Below, one piece after another: positions 18,126 through 27,051 of a stretch of DNA of 64,000 nucleotides. The position numbers and the translations under genes are program-made. The DNA is from Rhizobium cauense. GTDB taxonomy: Bacteria; Pseudomonadota; Alphaproteobacteria; Rhizobiales; Rhizobiaceae. The stretch covers positions 1 to 64,000 of the forward strand of contig NZ_JAEUAT010000023.1 in NCBI RefSeq assembly GCF_019511525.1, read 5' to 3'. Each line of letters opens with the position of its first letter. Within the stretch, counting starts at the first letter, position 1. The notes below the pieces were generated by a model. The model saw only the letters and a program-made list of their open reading frames with translations. It made no database searches and was not told where the DNA came from.

Positions 18126-18835
18126 GACGAGAATGGCGCACCGGGTTTCCCGGCGCTGCAGGCAGTATTGTGGGAGGGCAAGACGGGCGATTTCGTCACT
18201 TCGCATTATCGTCATGCGGTCCTCCCGATCTTCCTGAAGCAGGGCTGCGGCGTCTTTTTCAACATGATCTCGCTCGGCGGCTTTGCGACGGCCCCTTCGC
18301 CACCGCCTGCAGCGCCAGCAAGTTCGGGCTTCGTGGATTCTCCGAAGCATCCAGGCGGAGCTTGCCGACAAGCCTCGCATCCACACCTGCGACGTTTATC
18401 CTGCCTTCGTCGATACGCCCCGGCTGAGGCACGGCGCAAACTATATCGGCCAGAAAGTGACCGCCGCCGCCGGTTCTCGCTGCACGTCGTGTTGCGGAAG
18501 CCATCGTCAGCGTTGCAGGATCTCCGCGTCCGACCACCACGGTCGGATCCGTGACTACGGCTACCAGATCGGCCTACCTGGTAGCGTCGAATGTGGCCGC
18601 GCGCGTACTCGGCCGCTTCATGGCAGTGTATTTCAATCCAGCGCCCCGTATCGCTGGAAGCGACGGCAATCTCTGCGAACCGTCAGCCGACGCCGCCCAC
18701 GTCGACGGCGGGTTGCGGTCACCATACCGGTCCTCCATGCCGCTTCTTCTTGGTGTCGCTGCGGTTGCTGTGATCGCCCTTGCCGCCGCGGTTGGCTCAA
18801 GGCACTCGCGACCAGGCTTAAAAGAAAGGAGCTGA
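18126..18835 (+). pseudogene. Short-chain dehydrogenase/reductase (SDR) remnant
   Basis: Three frames together give VLPIFLKQGCGVFFNMISLG, GFATAP, ASKFGLRGFSEA, ELADKPRIHTCDVYPAFVDTP, GANYIGQKVTAAAG and finally a C-terminal tail ending in a membrane helix (SMPLLLGVAAVAVIALAAAVG). The Ser of the SDR active site is visible; the YxxxK block survives only as a shifted SASKFG-type stretch, and the N-terminal Rossmann half is missing. Frameshifts near 18285 and 18450-18550 break it. Confidence 0.8.
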
Positions 18836-19136
18836 TAAAGGTTCCGGTGGCCATAGAGGAGATGCAGGTGGTTGAAGACCAAATTCGGCCACGGACCATT
18901 CCGACGTACGCCTTGGGCGAGGATCTTTCGGCATTGCATCGCTCAAAGTGTGAGCGACGCGTGGTTATGATGACAAATTGGGAGCTCCTATCGTTTTCAG
19001 GGGACCACGACAGATCCTGCCCTGAAGACGAAGCGGGGCAGTCAACAGGAAAGGGGAGAAGCTGGCTCACGTCCTTCTCTGACGCTCGAACAAAATGTGT
19101 TGGATTTGCCTAATCATTCAAAAGAGCGGGCGGCGA
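18836..19136. other. Intergenic, doubtful small frame only
   Basis: A plus-strand frame starting near 18850 (GTG then AIEEMQVVEDQIRPRT) follows an AAAGGAG, but the spacing is poor and no domain is recognised. Confidence 0.3.
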
Positions 19137-19367
19137 CTACAGGTTTAGGACGGATTTGAACGGGATCGTCTCAACCAGCCGCCCGGCATCGTCGACGATT
19201 TCGAATACCTGGCCATCAATAAGCTCGCCGGCCAGCAGCTTCTCAGCCAGCATCTCCCGCGCTGCCTTGATGGCTTCTAGTCGGGCTGCGGCAAGGCCGC
19301 TCATCTCGACCCCGGTATCTTCTATGAACTGGTCGCCGTCTCTTCGGTGGAAAAAGTATCTGGTCAC
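19137..19367 (-). CDS. DUF6894 family protein
   Basis: 76 residues with the full DUF6894 pattern: TRYFFHRRDGDQFIEDTGVE at the start, ARLEAIKAAREMLAEKL in the middle and a C-terminal IPFKSVL. The start is GTG at 19367. A paralogue sits at 41086. The family is very common in rhizobia and of unknown function. A stress-type promoter-like site lies upstream on the same strand. Confidence 0.85.
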   Translation of the reverse strand: MTRYFFHRRDGDQFIEDTGVEMSGLAAARLEAIKAAREMLAEKLLAGELIDGQVFEIVDDAGRLVETIPFKSVLNL

Positions 19368-19401
19368 GTCCGAACTATCTCAAGTGTCTAAGTAGCAAAG
19401 G

Positions 19402-19426
19402 AACCTTTTCCGAAGCTTCTTGTTCC
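19402..19426 (-). promoter_or_regulatory. EcfG/RpoE2-type promoter-like site
   Basis: On the minus strand GGAAC, 16 bases, GGTT; 35 bases before the DUF6894 start. Confidence 0.55.
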
Positions 19427-19479
19427 GCTGCCAATAACACTCCCCAGGAGCAGAAGGTCAAGGAAACGCCGCGCTGCAT

Positions 19480-19692
19480 TCAAGTCTTGCGGGAGTGCAC
19501 CTGGCGTGACTGGCACCGCCCCTCTGCGAAAATGGAAACCTCGGCCAGAACGGCGGAACCCTTTGTCGGGAATAGCAGCGTGACAGTTTCCAGCACGTCA
19601 CCCGCGTTACGGGTCGTGATCCCTATCGTCGATTGCATCGGGCGACGCCGAACGACTATCAGAAATTTTTGGCGCGCCTCCATCACTTGCAA
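19480..19692 (-). CDS. Doubtful small hypothetical protein
   Basis: A 70-codon frame with plausible composition (VVRRRPMQSTIGITTRNAGD, VLETVTLLFPTKGSA). No ribosome site or family supports it; the opposite strand is also open here. Kept as a low-confidence candidate. Confidence 0.25.
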   Translation of the reverse strand: MQVMEARQKFLIVVRRRPMQSTIGITTRNAGDVLETVTLLFPTKGSAVLAEVSIFAEGRCQSRQVHSRKT

Positions 19693-19851
19693 GTACAGTC
19701 GCGACGCAGCAGCGGAATATCACGCCGACCACCGTGAACGTGGGTTCGCACAGCAAGGATCCCAACGACTCAGCGCTTCCGGCGCGAGCGGGCGGAACAA
19801 TTTATAGATACTGCTTTGCCCGCTAAGGGCAGCCGCGTCCGGTATCGTACG

Positions 19852-19876
19852 GGAACAGCTGTCACGTGGCTTGGTT
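19852..19876 (+). promoter_or_regulatory. EcfG/RpoE2-type promoter-like site
   Basis: GGAAC, 16 bases, GGTT; ends 19 bases before the ATG of the SIR2-like gene. Confidence 0.55.
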
Positions 19877-19895
19877 CGGCTTACAGAGGAGATTC

Positions 19896-20804
19896 ATGAA
19901 GTACCAAGAAGCAGTTCGATCACTGACCGACGCGGTAGCTCGACGGAGAGCGATTTTATTTGTTGGCGCCGGTGTCTCCATGAGTGTTGGCCTTCCGTCA
20001 TGGGAAAACCTGATTGAACACATGCAGTCGGACCTCGGGATGGCACGCTCGGTCCCTGAATCCCATCGAAGCTCGTATCAGCAAATCGCTGAGTTTTATC
20101 GTCTCAAGCATGGCTGGATTTGTCCGCTCGTCGAGTGGATGAACCGAGAGTGGCGCATCGATGCTGATCGTCTGCGAAATTCGGATCTGCATCGCTTGAT
20201 TGTCAACGTCAACTTCCCCCTGGTATATACCACCAACTACGACGCTAATCTTGAAACGGCCTATGAGGCGTTCGGCGAACCATACGTCAGGATAACGGGT
20301 CCCGCGGATCTGGCGGCCGCTACGCCGGGCGTCACGCAGATCGTCAAATTCCACGGCGACTTTTCCAACCCTGACACTCTCGTGATCACCGAATCCGACT
20401 ACTTCGACCGCTTGTCATTTGACGCCCCGATGGACATAAAGTTCAGGGGTGACGCGTTTGCGTCGACGCTTCTTTTTATCGGCTACAGCATGACGGATCT
20501 GAACATCCGCTTCCTGCTCCACCGCCTATGGAAAACGTGGAGGGTCTCCGGCGAGGAGCGGGCGCGGCCCCCGCTATACATCGTTATGCACGAGGCAAAC
20601 GATGTACAGAAGCACGTTCTCGATCGGTGGGGCGTTACGGTGATCGAAGGCAAAGGTCGCAACGCAGAAGAGTCGCTTTTGCTGTTCCTACAGGAGTTGA
20701 AACTTGCATTCGCGGGCCAGAGGGCGCCCTGTCGATCAGCGGAAGCTTTGCCTTTCAGTCGAGCTTCGGGCCAAACGAAACCGGTCGATACACTAGATGA
20801 ATGA
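19896..20804 (+). CDS. SIR2-like NAD-binding protein
   Basis: 302 residues. The Rossmann-type NAD loop is FVGAGVSMSVGLPSW (about 22-36), followed by TTNYDANLE (about 114-122, catalytic Asn-Asp), KFHGDF (catalytic His, about 149-154) and FIGYSMTDLNIR (about 199-210). This is the SIR2_2-type fold that hydrolyses or deacylates with NAD; in bacteria it is frequent in anti-phage systems, but stand-alone members of unknown role also exist. GAGGAG before ATG 19896 sets the start. No second defence gene is adjacent. Confidence 0.85.
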   Translation: MKYQEAVRSLTDAVARRRAILFVGAGVSMSVGLPSWENLIEHMQSDLGMARSVPESHRSSYQQIAEFYRLKHGWICPLVEWMNREWRIDADRLRNSDLHRLIVNVNFPLVYTTNYDANLETAYEAFGEPYVRITGPADLAAATPGVTQIVKFHGDFSNPDTLVITESDYFDRLSFDAPMDIKFRGDAFASTLLFIGYSMTDLNIRFLLHRLWKTWRVSGEERARPPLYIVMHEANDVQKHVLDRWGVTVIEGKGRNAEESLLLFLQELKLAFAGQRAPCRSAEALPFSRASGQTKPVDTLDE

Positions 20805-21474
20805 TCGACAAGTCGGGATAACCTCCATTCAAAAATCGCTGCGTGATGTCTGCGGCGCGGCCGATCATCTGCTCGATGGACTTTGCAGCCTACCAAGACC
20901 CCGGTAGAAACAGATAGACTATAATCCGGTACCCCGTTCCGCACCGGCGAAGATGCGACTGGCAACGCAGGGCCAGCCACAAGGTGATCAACTGTCAGCC
21001 CTTGGCCGTAGTTTGCAAAGATCCCGTCCTGTCCGCTCTCGAGACCGTGGGCTGTGATCAAAAGCGGTATTCGCCCGCTGTTGAGAAGATAGAAATCGGA
21101 GTTCGAGCAGGTTTTGCGTTTGCGGAGAAGTGTCGAACAGGCTTCCGGCACTTGGCAATTCATCAGTGGGAGGATGAATAGCGCCGGCCGGCCGCTCACG
21201 AGCCCTCGTATGACGAATTGGTTTTGGGCGAGAAGACCTCGCCCACATTTCGTCACCAACATGCCACCAGGATTCGTGTAGACCTCGATACGATTTCGTG
21301 CAGGTTGTCCGGCGACAAGCGCTCCCGTAACCCCATCGATCGATGCTCCGGCTATCTGGTTGGACGTGATGTTGTGCTCATCGAAGCGTTTCGTGGTCGT
21401 CGCGGGCCATACCGCAGATGGTCAAGATACAAGATCCGATTGGAGATTTCCTGTTCCACAGCGTCCGGTCATGG
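20805..21474. other. 670-base stretch, no gene supported
   Basis: A minus-strand frame (21262-20483) crosses it, but its end is antisense to the SIR2-like gene and no domain is recognisable. It lies where further nuo genes would follow nuoD in a normal operon. Confidence 0.4.
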
Positions 21475-22665
21475 TCAGCGGTCGACCTCACCAAATACGA
21501 TGTCCAGTGACCCGAGAATGGCTGAGATGTCCGCCAACTGGTGACCCCGACAGAGAAAATCCATTGCTTGAAGGTGCGTAAATCCCGGAGCGCGAATCTT
21601 GCATCGGTACGGGGCATTTGTGCCGTCTGCGACAAGATAGACGCCAAACTCTCCCTTTGGCGCTTCAACAGCAGCGTAGATCTCGGATGCTGGAATCCGA
21701 AAACCCTCAGTATAAAGTTTGAAATGGTGGATCAAGGCCTCCATGGATCGCTTCATTTCGCCGCGCTTTGGCGGGACTACCTTGCCGTTGAGGGAGGTAT
21801 AGGGACCTGTTGCTTCGCTGGAAAGCAACCTGTCAATGCACTGACGCATTATCTTCACAGACTCTCTCATTTCCTGCATTCGGATAAGATATCTGTCGTA
21901 ACAGTCACCATTTTTTCCGATCGGAACGTCAAAATCCAGTTCGGAATAGCACTCATATGGCTGGGCACGTCGAAGGTCCCATGCGGCACCCGAGCCTCGC
22001 AACATCACGCCAGTGAAGCCCCAAGCCCACGCGTCCTCGAGGCCGATCGAGCCGATGTCCACATTTCGTTGCTTAAAGATCCGGTTGTTGGTCAAGATGG
22101 AATCGATATCAGCGAGGGCGCCCGGAAAGGTCTCGCACCACTTGCTGATATCAAAAAGGAGGTCTTCGGGAAGATCCTGATGCACGCCGCCTGGTCGAAA
22201 ATACGCCGCATGCATGCGCGATCCTGAAGCCCGCTCGTAAAAAACCATGAGCTTCTCGCGTTCCTCAAATCCCCATAGCGGCGGTGTCAGTGCCCCAACG
22301 TCCATCGCCTGCGTGGTGATGTTCAAGAGATGGGACAATATTCGACTAAGCTCGGCGTAGAGGACTCGTATCAGTTTTCCTCGAACCGGCACGTCCAGTC
22401 CCAGTAATTTCTCAATCGCAAGGCAATAAGCATGCTCTTGCGACATCGGAGCGACGTAATCGAGTCTATCGAAATAGGGGAGAGCCTGCAGGTACGTCTT
22501 CTTCTCAATCAATTTTTCCGTTCCCCGGTGAAGAAGGCCGATGTGAGGGTCGACCCGCTCCACAAGCTCGCCATCGAGCTCGAGAATGAGGCGAAGAACT
22601 CCGTGGGCAGCAGGATGCTGTGGTCCGAAATTGATCGTGAAGGTTCGTACGCTGTGTTCGTTCAT
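21475..22665 (-). CDS. nuoD: NADH-quinone oxidoreductase subunit D
   Basis: 396 residues, full family length. Conserved blocks are FGPQHPAAHGVLR at the start, DRLDYVAPM, DVGALTPPLWGFEEREKLM, SGSRMHAAYFRPGGVHQDLP, GVMLRGSGAAWDLR and the C-terminal GSLDIVFGEVDR. It is the 49-kDa, quinone-site subunit of complex I. The ATG at 22665 follows GAGG and lies 19 bases after the nuoC stop. No nuoE follows. Length and motifs suggest a functional protein, but an orphan one. Confidence 0.95.
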   Translation of the reverse strand: MNEHSVRTFTINFGPQHPAAHGVLRLILELDGELVERVDPHIGLLHRGTEKLIEKKTYLQALPYFDRLDYVAPMSQEHAYCLAIEKLLGLDVPVRGKLIRVLYAELSRILSHLLNITTQAMDVGALTPPLWGFEEREKLMVFYERASGSRMHAAYFRPGGVHQDLPEDLLFDISKWCETFPGALADIDSILTNNRIFKQRNVDIGSIGLEDAWAWGFTGVMLRGSGAAWDLRRAQPYECYSELDFDVPIGKNGDCYDRYLIRMQEMRESVKIMRQCIDRLLSSEATGPYTSLNGKVVPPKRGEMKRSMEALIHHFKLYTEGFRIPASEIYAAVEAPKGEFGVYLVADGTNAPYRCKIRAPGFTHLQAMDFLCRGHQLADISAILGSLDIVFGEVDR

Positions 22666-22684
22666 AGCTGCCTCGCGTAAAGAG

Positions 22685-23305
22685 TTACCTCGTCTCGCTA
22701 TCAATCGTGGGAGTCGCCTTCTCGTCGCCAGGCAGTTCTGACGGCGTGCTGTCCCAGGGCGATAGAAAATCGAAGTCGCGGTACTCTTGCTTCAACTCGA
22801 CCGGCTCGTAGACGACCCTTTTGACAGCGTCGTCATACCGCAGCTCGACAAATCCAGTGAGCGGAAAGTCCTTCCGAAGGGGGTGACCTTCAAAACCGTA
22901 GTCAGTCAAGATACGGCGCAAGTCCGGGTGCCCCTCAAAGACGATGCCATACATATCCCAGGCTTCACGCTCGTACCAATTGGCACAAGGAAAGAGGTTA
23001 CAGACCGATGGGACAGAAGTAACCTCGTCGGCCCTAATTTTCACCCTGACGCGAACGTTCCTTTTTGGTGCGAGGAGGTGGTACACGACATCGAAGCGCT
23101 CTACTCGACCAGGCCAATCGACCCCACAAATATCGAGCAGTATTATGAAACCAAACGCTTCATCGTCTCTAAGCAGACCAAGGACGTCGAGCAAATGCTC
23201 TTTTTCTACCATAAGCGTGAGTTCCTCACGCTCCTGTGCCGACGAGGCCCCTCCAGCGGCTTTTTGAAGAATTTCATCAGAAAGGGCGGTAAGCGTTGCG
23301 TTCAT
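22685..23305 (-). CDS. nuoC: NADH-quinone oxidoreductase subunit C
   Basis: 206 residues. The 30-kDa subunit signature is present: DICGVDWPGR, FDVVYHLLAPKRN, NWYEREAWDMYGIVFEGHPDLRRIL and GHPLRKDFPLTG. It pairs with NuoD in the peripheral arm of complex I and ends close to the nuoD start, so the two are one operon. It diverges from nuoB, whose start lies 140 bases away on the other strand. Confidence 0.95.
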   Translation of the reverse strand: MNATLTALSDEILQKAAGGASSAQEREELTLMVEKEHLLDVLGLLRDDEAFGFIILLDICGVDWPGRVERFDVVYHLLAPKRNVRVRVKIRADEVTSVPSVCNLFPCANWYEREAWDMYGIVFEGHPDLRRILTDYGFEGHPLRKDFPLTGFVELRYDDAVKRVVYEPVELKQEYRDFDFLSPWDSTPSELPGDEKATPTIDSETR

Positions 23306-23445
23306 AATGATGGTCCTCTCGAAGAGGTTCTCTAACAGGCCGAGGGGCCATCAGTTCCAATTCCATGAATATATTAGCCGTGAGATTTCCGCGGGAACTT
23401 GTGCAGACGCCGGCGGTTGGGTGGCTCTTTCAGGCGGAGGCGGAC

Positions 23446-23979
23446 ATGGCTCAAGTTGCTTTTGATCAACGACTTGCAACACAAATCGATCCCACCATGG
23501 GCAGGATCGATGCTGAACTTGCCGACAAGGGTTTCCTCGTGGCAAGTGCCGACGAGCTTATCACCTGGGCGCGCACCGGTTCGCTAATGTGGTTGACTTT
23601 CGGTCTTGCTTGCTGCGCGATCGAGATGATGCAGATGTCCATGCCGCGCTACGACGTCGAAAGATTCGGCGTGGCACCGAGGGCAAGCCCACGGCAAGCG
23701 GATTTGATCATCATTGCCGGCACATTGTGCAATAAAATGGCTCCCGCGCTACGCAAGATCTATGATCAGATGCCTGAACCCAGATACGTCATATCAATGG
23801 GATCGTGCGCGAACGGTGGTGGTTACTATCACTATTCGTATTCGGTCGTGAGGGGCTGCGACAGAGTAATACCTGTCGACATCTACGTCCCCGGGTGCCC
23901 TCCTACAGCCGAGGCCCTGTTGTATGGGATACTCCTCCTGCAGCGAAAGATAAGACGCAATGGCTGCATTGAACGATGA
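23446..23979 (+). CDS. nuoB: NADH-quinone oxidoreductase subunit B
   Basis: 177 residues. The [4Fe-4S] N2 ligands are all present: LACCAIEM (tandem Cys), GTLCNKMAP, SMGSCANGGG and VPGCPPTAEAL. GGCGGAGG before ATG 23446 sets the start; an in-frame upstream start at 23365 would add 27 residues of no similarity. The gene faces away from nuoC/nuoD, unlike the usual nuoABCD order. A response regulator follows 36 bases later. Confidence 0.95.
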   Translation: MAQVAFDQRLATQIDPTMGRIDAELADKGFLVASADELITWARTGSLMWLTFGLACCAIEMMQMSMPRYDVERFGVAPRASPRQADLIIIAGTLCNKMAPALRKIYDQMPEPRYVISMGSCANGGGYYHYSYSVVRGCDRVIPVDIYVPGCPPTAEALLYGILLLQRKIRRNGCIER

Positions 23980-24015
23980 AATAACCTTGCGCGGGACGGT
24001 TTGAGGACAGATGCG

Positions 24016-24396
24016 ATGTTCAGCGAGCTCCTCAGCAAGAGAATTCTTGTTGTGGAAGACGATTACATGCAATCGGCTGAGTTGAGTCTGATCCTTGAAC
24101 TCCAGGGGAGCGACGTCGTTGGGCCATTTCCGTACCTGCAGGATGGCTTGAGGGCAGCCGAGAACGGGAACATCGACGCCGCTGTGCTTGATGTGCGATT
24201 GGGCGACGAAAATGTCTACCAGTTGGCCGATAACCTTGACATGAGAAAGATCCCCTTCATCTTCGTCACCGGGTTCTCTCGAGAGAAAGTCCCGGATCGG
24301 TTTATAGGGGTGCGCTGTCTTCAGAAACCTTTCGACAATAATTCGATGGTGATGATACTAGCAATCGCTATAGCCGAACATCGCAGCCTTCACTAG
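24016..24396 (+). CDS. Single-domain response regulator
   Basis: 126 residues: VVEDD at 12-16, phospho-acceptor Asp59 in AVLDVRLGDE, Thr in FVTGFSRE, Lys in CLQKPFD. The ATG at 24016 has GAGGA 8 bases upstream; TTG 24001 is an alternative. It follows nuoB closely on the same strand. It resembles the regulators at 33312, 39653 and the C-terminal half of the one at 26109. Confidence 0.86.
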   Translation: MFSELLSKRILVVEDDYMQSAELSLILELQGSDVVGPFPYLQDGLRAAENGNIDAAVLDVRLGDENVYQLADNLDMRKIPFIFVTGFSREKVPDRFIGVRCLQKPFDNNSMVMILAIAIAEHRSLH

Positions 24397-24749
24397 CTGA
24401 CAGTCGACAGAGGGAGCGCGCCGCGCCCGTCGCCCGATCCGACAGCAACTAGCTGTTTCTTGGTGTGGTCATGATCGCAAGAATGCGGCTTAAGGCAACC
24501 AACGCGCCTCGATCATTGGGGTAAGCATCGACCATACGCGCCACGCGGCAGAACGTCCTCACAGCATCAGCCACGGCGATCGGGAACAATCGTTATCCAC
24601 TGTTGTTCCAAAAAGCCCGTTGCGGCAGGTAAGGCCGTGGCAACCTAGAACGAGGACCGCCGATGCCGAGGGAACCGACGATCTCAAAGATGATAGGAAC
24701 TAAGCTCGAGGCTTTTGTACGACGCTACCGTGCCCTTTTGCCGGTTGCC
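24397..24749. other. Upstream region of the rpsD remnant
   Basis: No gene seen apart from a promoter-like site at 24583-24607. Confidence 0.4.
24583..24607 (+). promoter_or_regulatory. EcfG/RpoE2-type promoter-like site
   Basis: GGAAC, 16 bases, TGTT; upstream of the ribosomal protein S4 remnant. Confidence 0.5.
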
Positions 24750-24950
24750 ATGAAAGATTATCGATGCAGACGGCAGGAAGCTAAATACAAGCTAGACAGG
24801 CGCATGGGCGAGAACATCTGGTGCCGCCCAGGCTCGCCTCTGAACCGGCGCGAGTATGGTCCAGGCCAGCATGGCCAGCGGCGAAGAGGAAAGCTCTCTG
24901 ATTTCGGCATTCAACTGCGCGCAAAGGCAGAAGCTGAAGGGCTATTACGC
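24750..24950 (+). pseudogene. Ribosomal protein S4 (rpsD paralogue), N-terminal remnant
   Basis: From ATG 24750 the frame gives KYKLDRRMGENIWCRP, PLNRREYGPGQHGQRRRGKL, SDFGIQLRAK, the hallmark N-terminus of alphaproteobacterial uS4. A one-base shift near 24920 moves the rest (QKLKGYYAN) into another frame, after which similarity ends. The remaining 140 or so residues are absent. It overlaps the 3' end of the lipoprotein gene on the other strand. Confidence 0.85.
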
Positions 24951-24957
24951 CAACAGT

Positions 24958-25242
24958 CTAATCCCACAGAAAATCCGGACCTGTCATCTGGTAGGTGAGC
25001 TTCAAGGTTCCGTCTGCTCGGACGACGTACCGTTCAAACACGCGATATCCGAACTGACCGAGGAAGGTATTTTTGACGACCGTTCCCGGCTTGTAGCGTG
25101 AATGAACGACCTTGCCTCCGTAGGTGAGGCTGCCCGGAAGTGGTCTTATTTCGCCCGACGAGATTGATGTATCTTGCGTCGCGCAGCCTGCAAGACCAAT
25201 GAGGAGGACTGCCGTCACGGCGAATATCCGTATGCTGCTCAA
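24958..25242 (-). CDS. Small lipoprotein
   Basis: 94 residues with a lipoprotein signal: hydrophobic FAVTAVLLIG then the lipobox LAGC (Cys20). The mature part contains RYKPGTVVKNTFLGQFGYRV, FERYVVRADGTLKLTYQM. The start is TTG at 25242, with GGAG about 11 bases upstream. Probably outer-membrane anchored; no family recognised. Confidence 0.65.
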   Translation of the reverse strand: MSSIRIFAVTAVLLIGLAGCATQDTSISSGEIRPLPGSLTYGGKVVHSRYKPGTVVKNTFLGQFGYRVFERYVVRADGTLKLTYQMTGPDFLWD

Positions 25243-25550
25243 GGTGGGTTACTCCGTCTGCTAGGACTTGCGAAAGAATGATCAACCCGCTCGCCTGTGG
25301 TGACTCGCAGCCACCTGAGGCGTATCGCGGCAACTCCCGAATGCCTCCGCCGCCGCAGGCTTGAAAGAAGTCTCAAGACGACGCGGATCTCACCCTCGAC
25401 ATCGCCGATGGCCTGCTGCAGGTCTCGTGCGAACTGGGGGCAGCCGCTCGTCTTGAACCGGACAGCTTGTTGCCAGGAACATTCATCTCTCCGCAACTGT
25501 GTGAACAAGGCTGGCAAACTGCAGGAAGCAGGCAAAGTTCCCGCCGAAGG

Positions 25551-25922
25551 CTATCTGCAGTTTTCCGTTTGATTTGTTCCGCTTGTGCCGGAAGTTGTCG
25601 AGCCGGAGCTACTGGATGAGCCGGTTGAACCCGCGCGATTGCTGGCGTCCGAGCAACCGTTAGTTCCCGACTGGCTGTCGGTGTTAGAAGAGCCGCTGCT
25701 GGACGTTCCAGCACCGCCGCTGTCTGGGGAAGTCGTGGTGCCGCTGCCTCCGCTGGACCCGGACCCGCCGCCGGAGGTGCCGGCCCCACCGGAACTGCCC
25801 GAGCCGGACGCTCCGCTGCCGGAAGAGCCTCCCGCGCCGCCGCTGCCACCCGATGACTGCGCAATCGCCGACGTGGCGAGGCCGAAGGACAGAAGCGATA
25901 CCGTTACAAGTTTCAGAAACAT
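25551..25922 (-). CDS. Secreted Gly/Ser-rich low-complexity protein
   Basis: 123 residues. A signal peptide (FLKLVTVSLLSFGLATSAIAQ) is followed by almost pure Gly/Ser/Thr/Ala, including many GGSG, GSGS and SSGS repeats, ending with a Cys near the C-terminus. GGAGAACATT before ATG 25922 sets the start. Likely an unstructured periplasmic or exported protein. It resembles in composition the linker of the Hint protein at 62164. Confidence 0.65.
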   Translation of the reverse strand: MFLKLVTVSLLSFGLATSAIAQSSGGSGGAGGSSGSGASGSGSSGGAGTSGGGSGSSGGSGTTTSPDSGGAGTSSSGSSNTDSQSGTNGCSDASNRAGSTGSSSSSGSTTSGTSGTNQTENCR

Positions 25923-25955
25923 AATGTTCTCCAAGCTCATTGTTACAATTGTGCG

Positions 25956-25980
25956 AACCTGAAGGTCGAGCCACAGTTCC
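25956..25980 (-). promoter_or_regulatory. EcfG/RpoE2-type promoter-like site
   Basis: On the minus strand GGAAC, 16 bases, GGTT; 34 bases before the Gly/Ser-rich gene. Confidence 0.55.
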
Positions 25981-26108
25981 CGATGAGTGCAAGGGTATCT
26001 CGCTCGGTACGGTTTAATACGATTAGCAATGGGAGACTTGATTCAGCTTGAGCTAACGGACGCGAAGTGGAATGGTTTTTTCTTATTCACGGTTTGGCGG
26101 GGTCAGCG

Positions 26109-26750
26109 ATGATAAATGGCGTGGCAGACGGTCTTTTCGAGCCCGCCGACCTGCGGGTGGTGCAGGACGTGTTTGACGAGATTACGGCAGAACCCTGGTG
26201 CTCTCGCGGGGTAGCCTACCGGGAGGAGTTAGCGCGGTATGTGATGAGCATGTACCGACGCGGCCTGATCCTGCCAGGGCAGCTTAAGGAGCTCTGCCGC
26301 ACAGCCGCCTGGAACAAATTTAGCGCGGGTAAATCAGACATCAAGGGATATCGATTTCTGATCGTGGAGGATGAGTATGTCACCGCCCGCGAGGCTTCCG
26401 AAATGCTGACAGAGCTCGGCGCGGATATTGTTGGACCGGTGTCGAGGGTGGCCGACGCGGTCGACCTCATCGAACACGGGCCTGAACTCGACGGTGCCCT
26501 TCTTGACATCAACCTTGACGGAGAAATGGTGTACCCTGCGGCGGCAATGCTAAAGATGAAGCGGGTGCCGTTCGCGTTCGTCACCGCCTACGAGGACAGG
26601 GTGCTGCCAACGTCATATAGGTCGGTGAAGGTTTTCACGAAGCCCGCCAGCTGGGGGGCGATCGCGTCTTACTTGGCGCGTGAACGTGACATCGCAAGGC
26701 CCCATTTCCGCGATACGCGGATCCGGGCTTCCGGACGGTGCTCTAGGTAA
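26109..26750 (+). CDS. Response regulator with N-terminal helical domain
   Basis: 213 residues from ATG 26109 (a GTG at 26067 is in frame). The first 75 residues form a helical domain (ADLRVVQDVFDEITAEPWC, ELARYVMSMYRRGLILPGQL) that matches the separate protein at 39069. A receiver domain follows, with VEDE, the acceptor Asp in LLDINLDGE, Thr in FVTAYED and Lys in VFTKPAS. So the domain is fused here and free-standing elsewhere. No output domain; function as a phosphorelay component is inferred. Confidence 0.8.
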   Translation: MINGVADGLFEPADLRVVQDVFDEITAEPWCSRGVAYREELARYVMSMYRRGLILPGQLKELCRTAAWNKFSAGKSDIKGYRFLIVEDEYVTAREASEMLTELGADIVGPVSRVADAVDLIEHGPELDGALLDINLDGEMVYPAAAMLKMKRVPFAFVTAYEDRVLPTSYRSVKVFTKPASWGAIASYLARERDIARPHFRDTRIRASGRCSR

Positions 26751-26833
26751 AACTTGTTCCCGATGTCGGCGGCGGAGCGGCGGCTTTGCGTTGTCGCCCT
26801 TCAAAGGGACCATCCGTCATCTCTGAGATCCGG

Positions 26834-27016
26834 TCAAGCGAACAGAAAGATACCGAACACCGCCAAAGCGGAGGTAATGCCGAGGCCAGTCAAACCGGCT
26901 GTCATGTATCCTGAAGCTGTACCCGTCTGCCCATGCCTGATCTCTGCGCTGGTGCCAATAACAGCAACCAAACCCGCAGCAAGCCAGCACGCAAGTGTGA
27001 ACGCTCCAAGTAGCAT
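26834..27016 (-). CDS. 60-residue two-helix membrane protein
   Basis: Begins MLLGAFTLACWLAAGLVAVI and ends ITSALAVFGIFLF; two hydrophobic helices flank a polar loop (SAEIRHGQTGTAS). Its composition is strongly membrane-like. The ribosome site is weak. No family recognised. Confidence 0.5.
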   Translation of the reverse strand: MLLGAFTLACWLAAGLVAVIGTSAEIRHGQTGTASGYMTAGLTGLGITSALAVFGIFLFA

Positions 27017-27051
27017 CGCACAAAGTGGTGATCGTCAATCAAGTCAGCTTG

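Noticed and set aside
20483..21262. A 259-codon minus-strand frame
   Set aside because: Overlaps the well-supported SIR2-like gene on the other strand and shows no recognisable domain.
25239..25535. A 98-codon minus-strand frame between the lipoprotein and Gly/Ser-rich genes
   Set aside because: Arg/Ser-rich, no ribosome site, no family resemblance.
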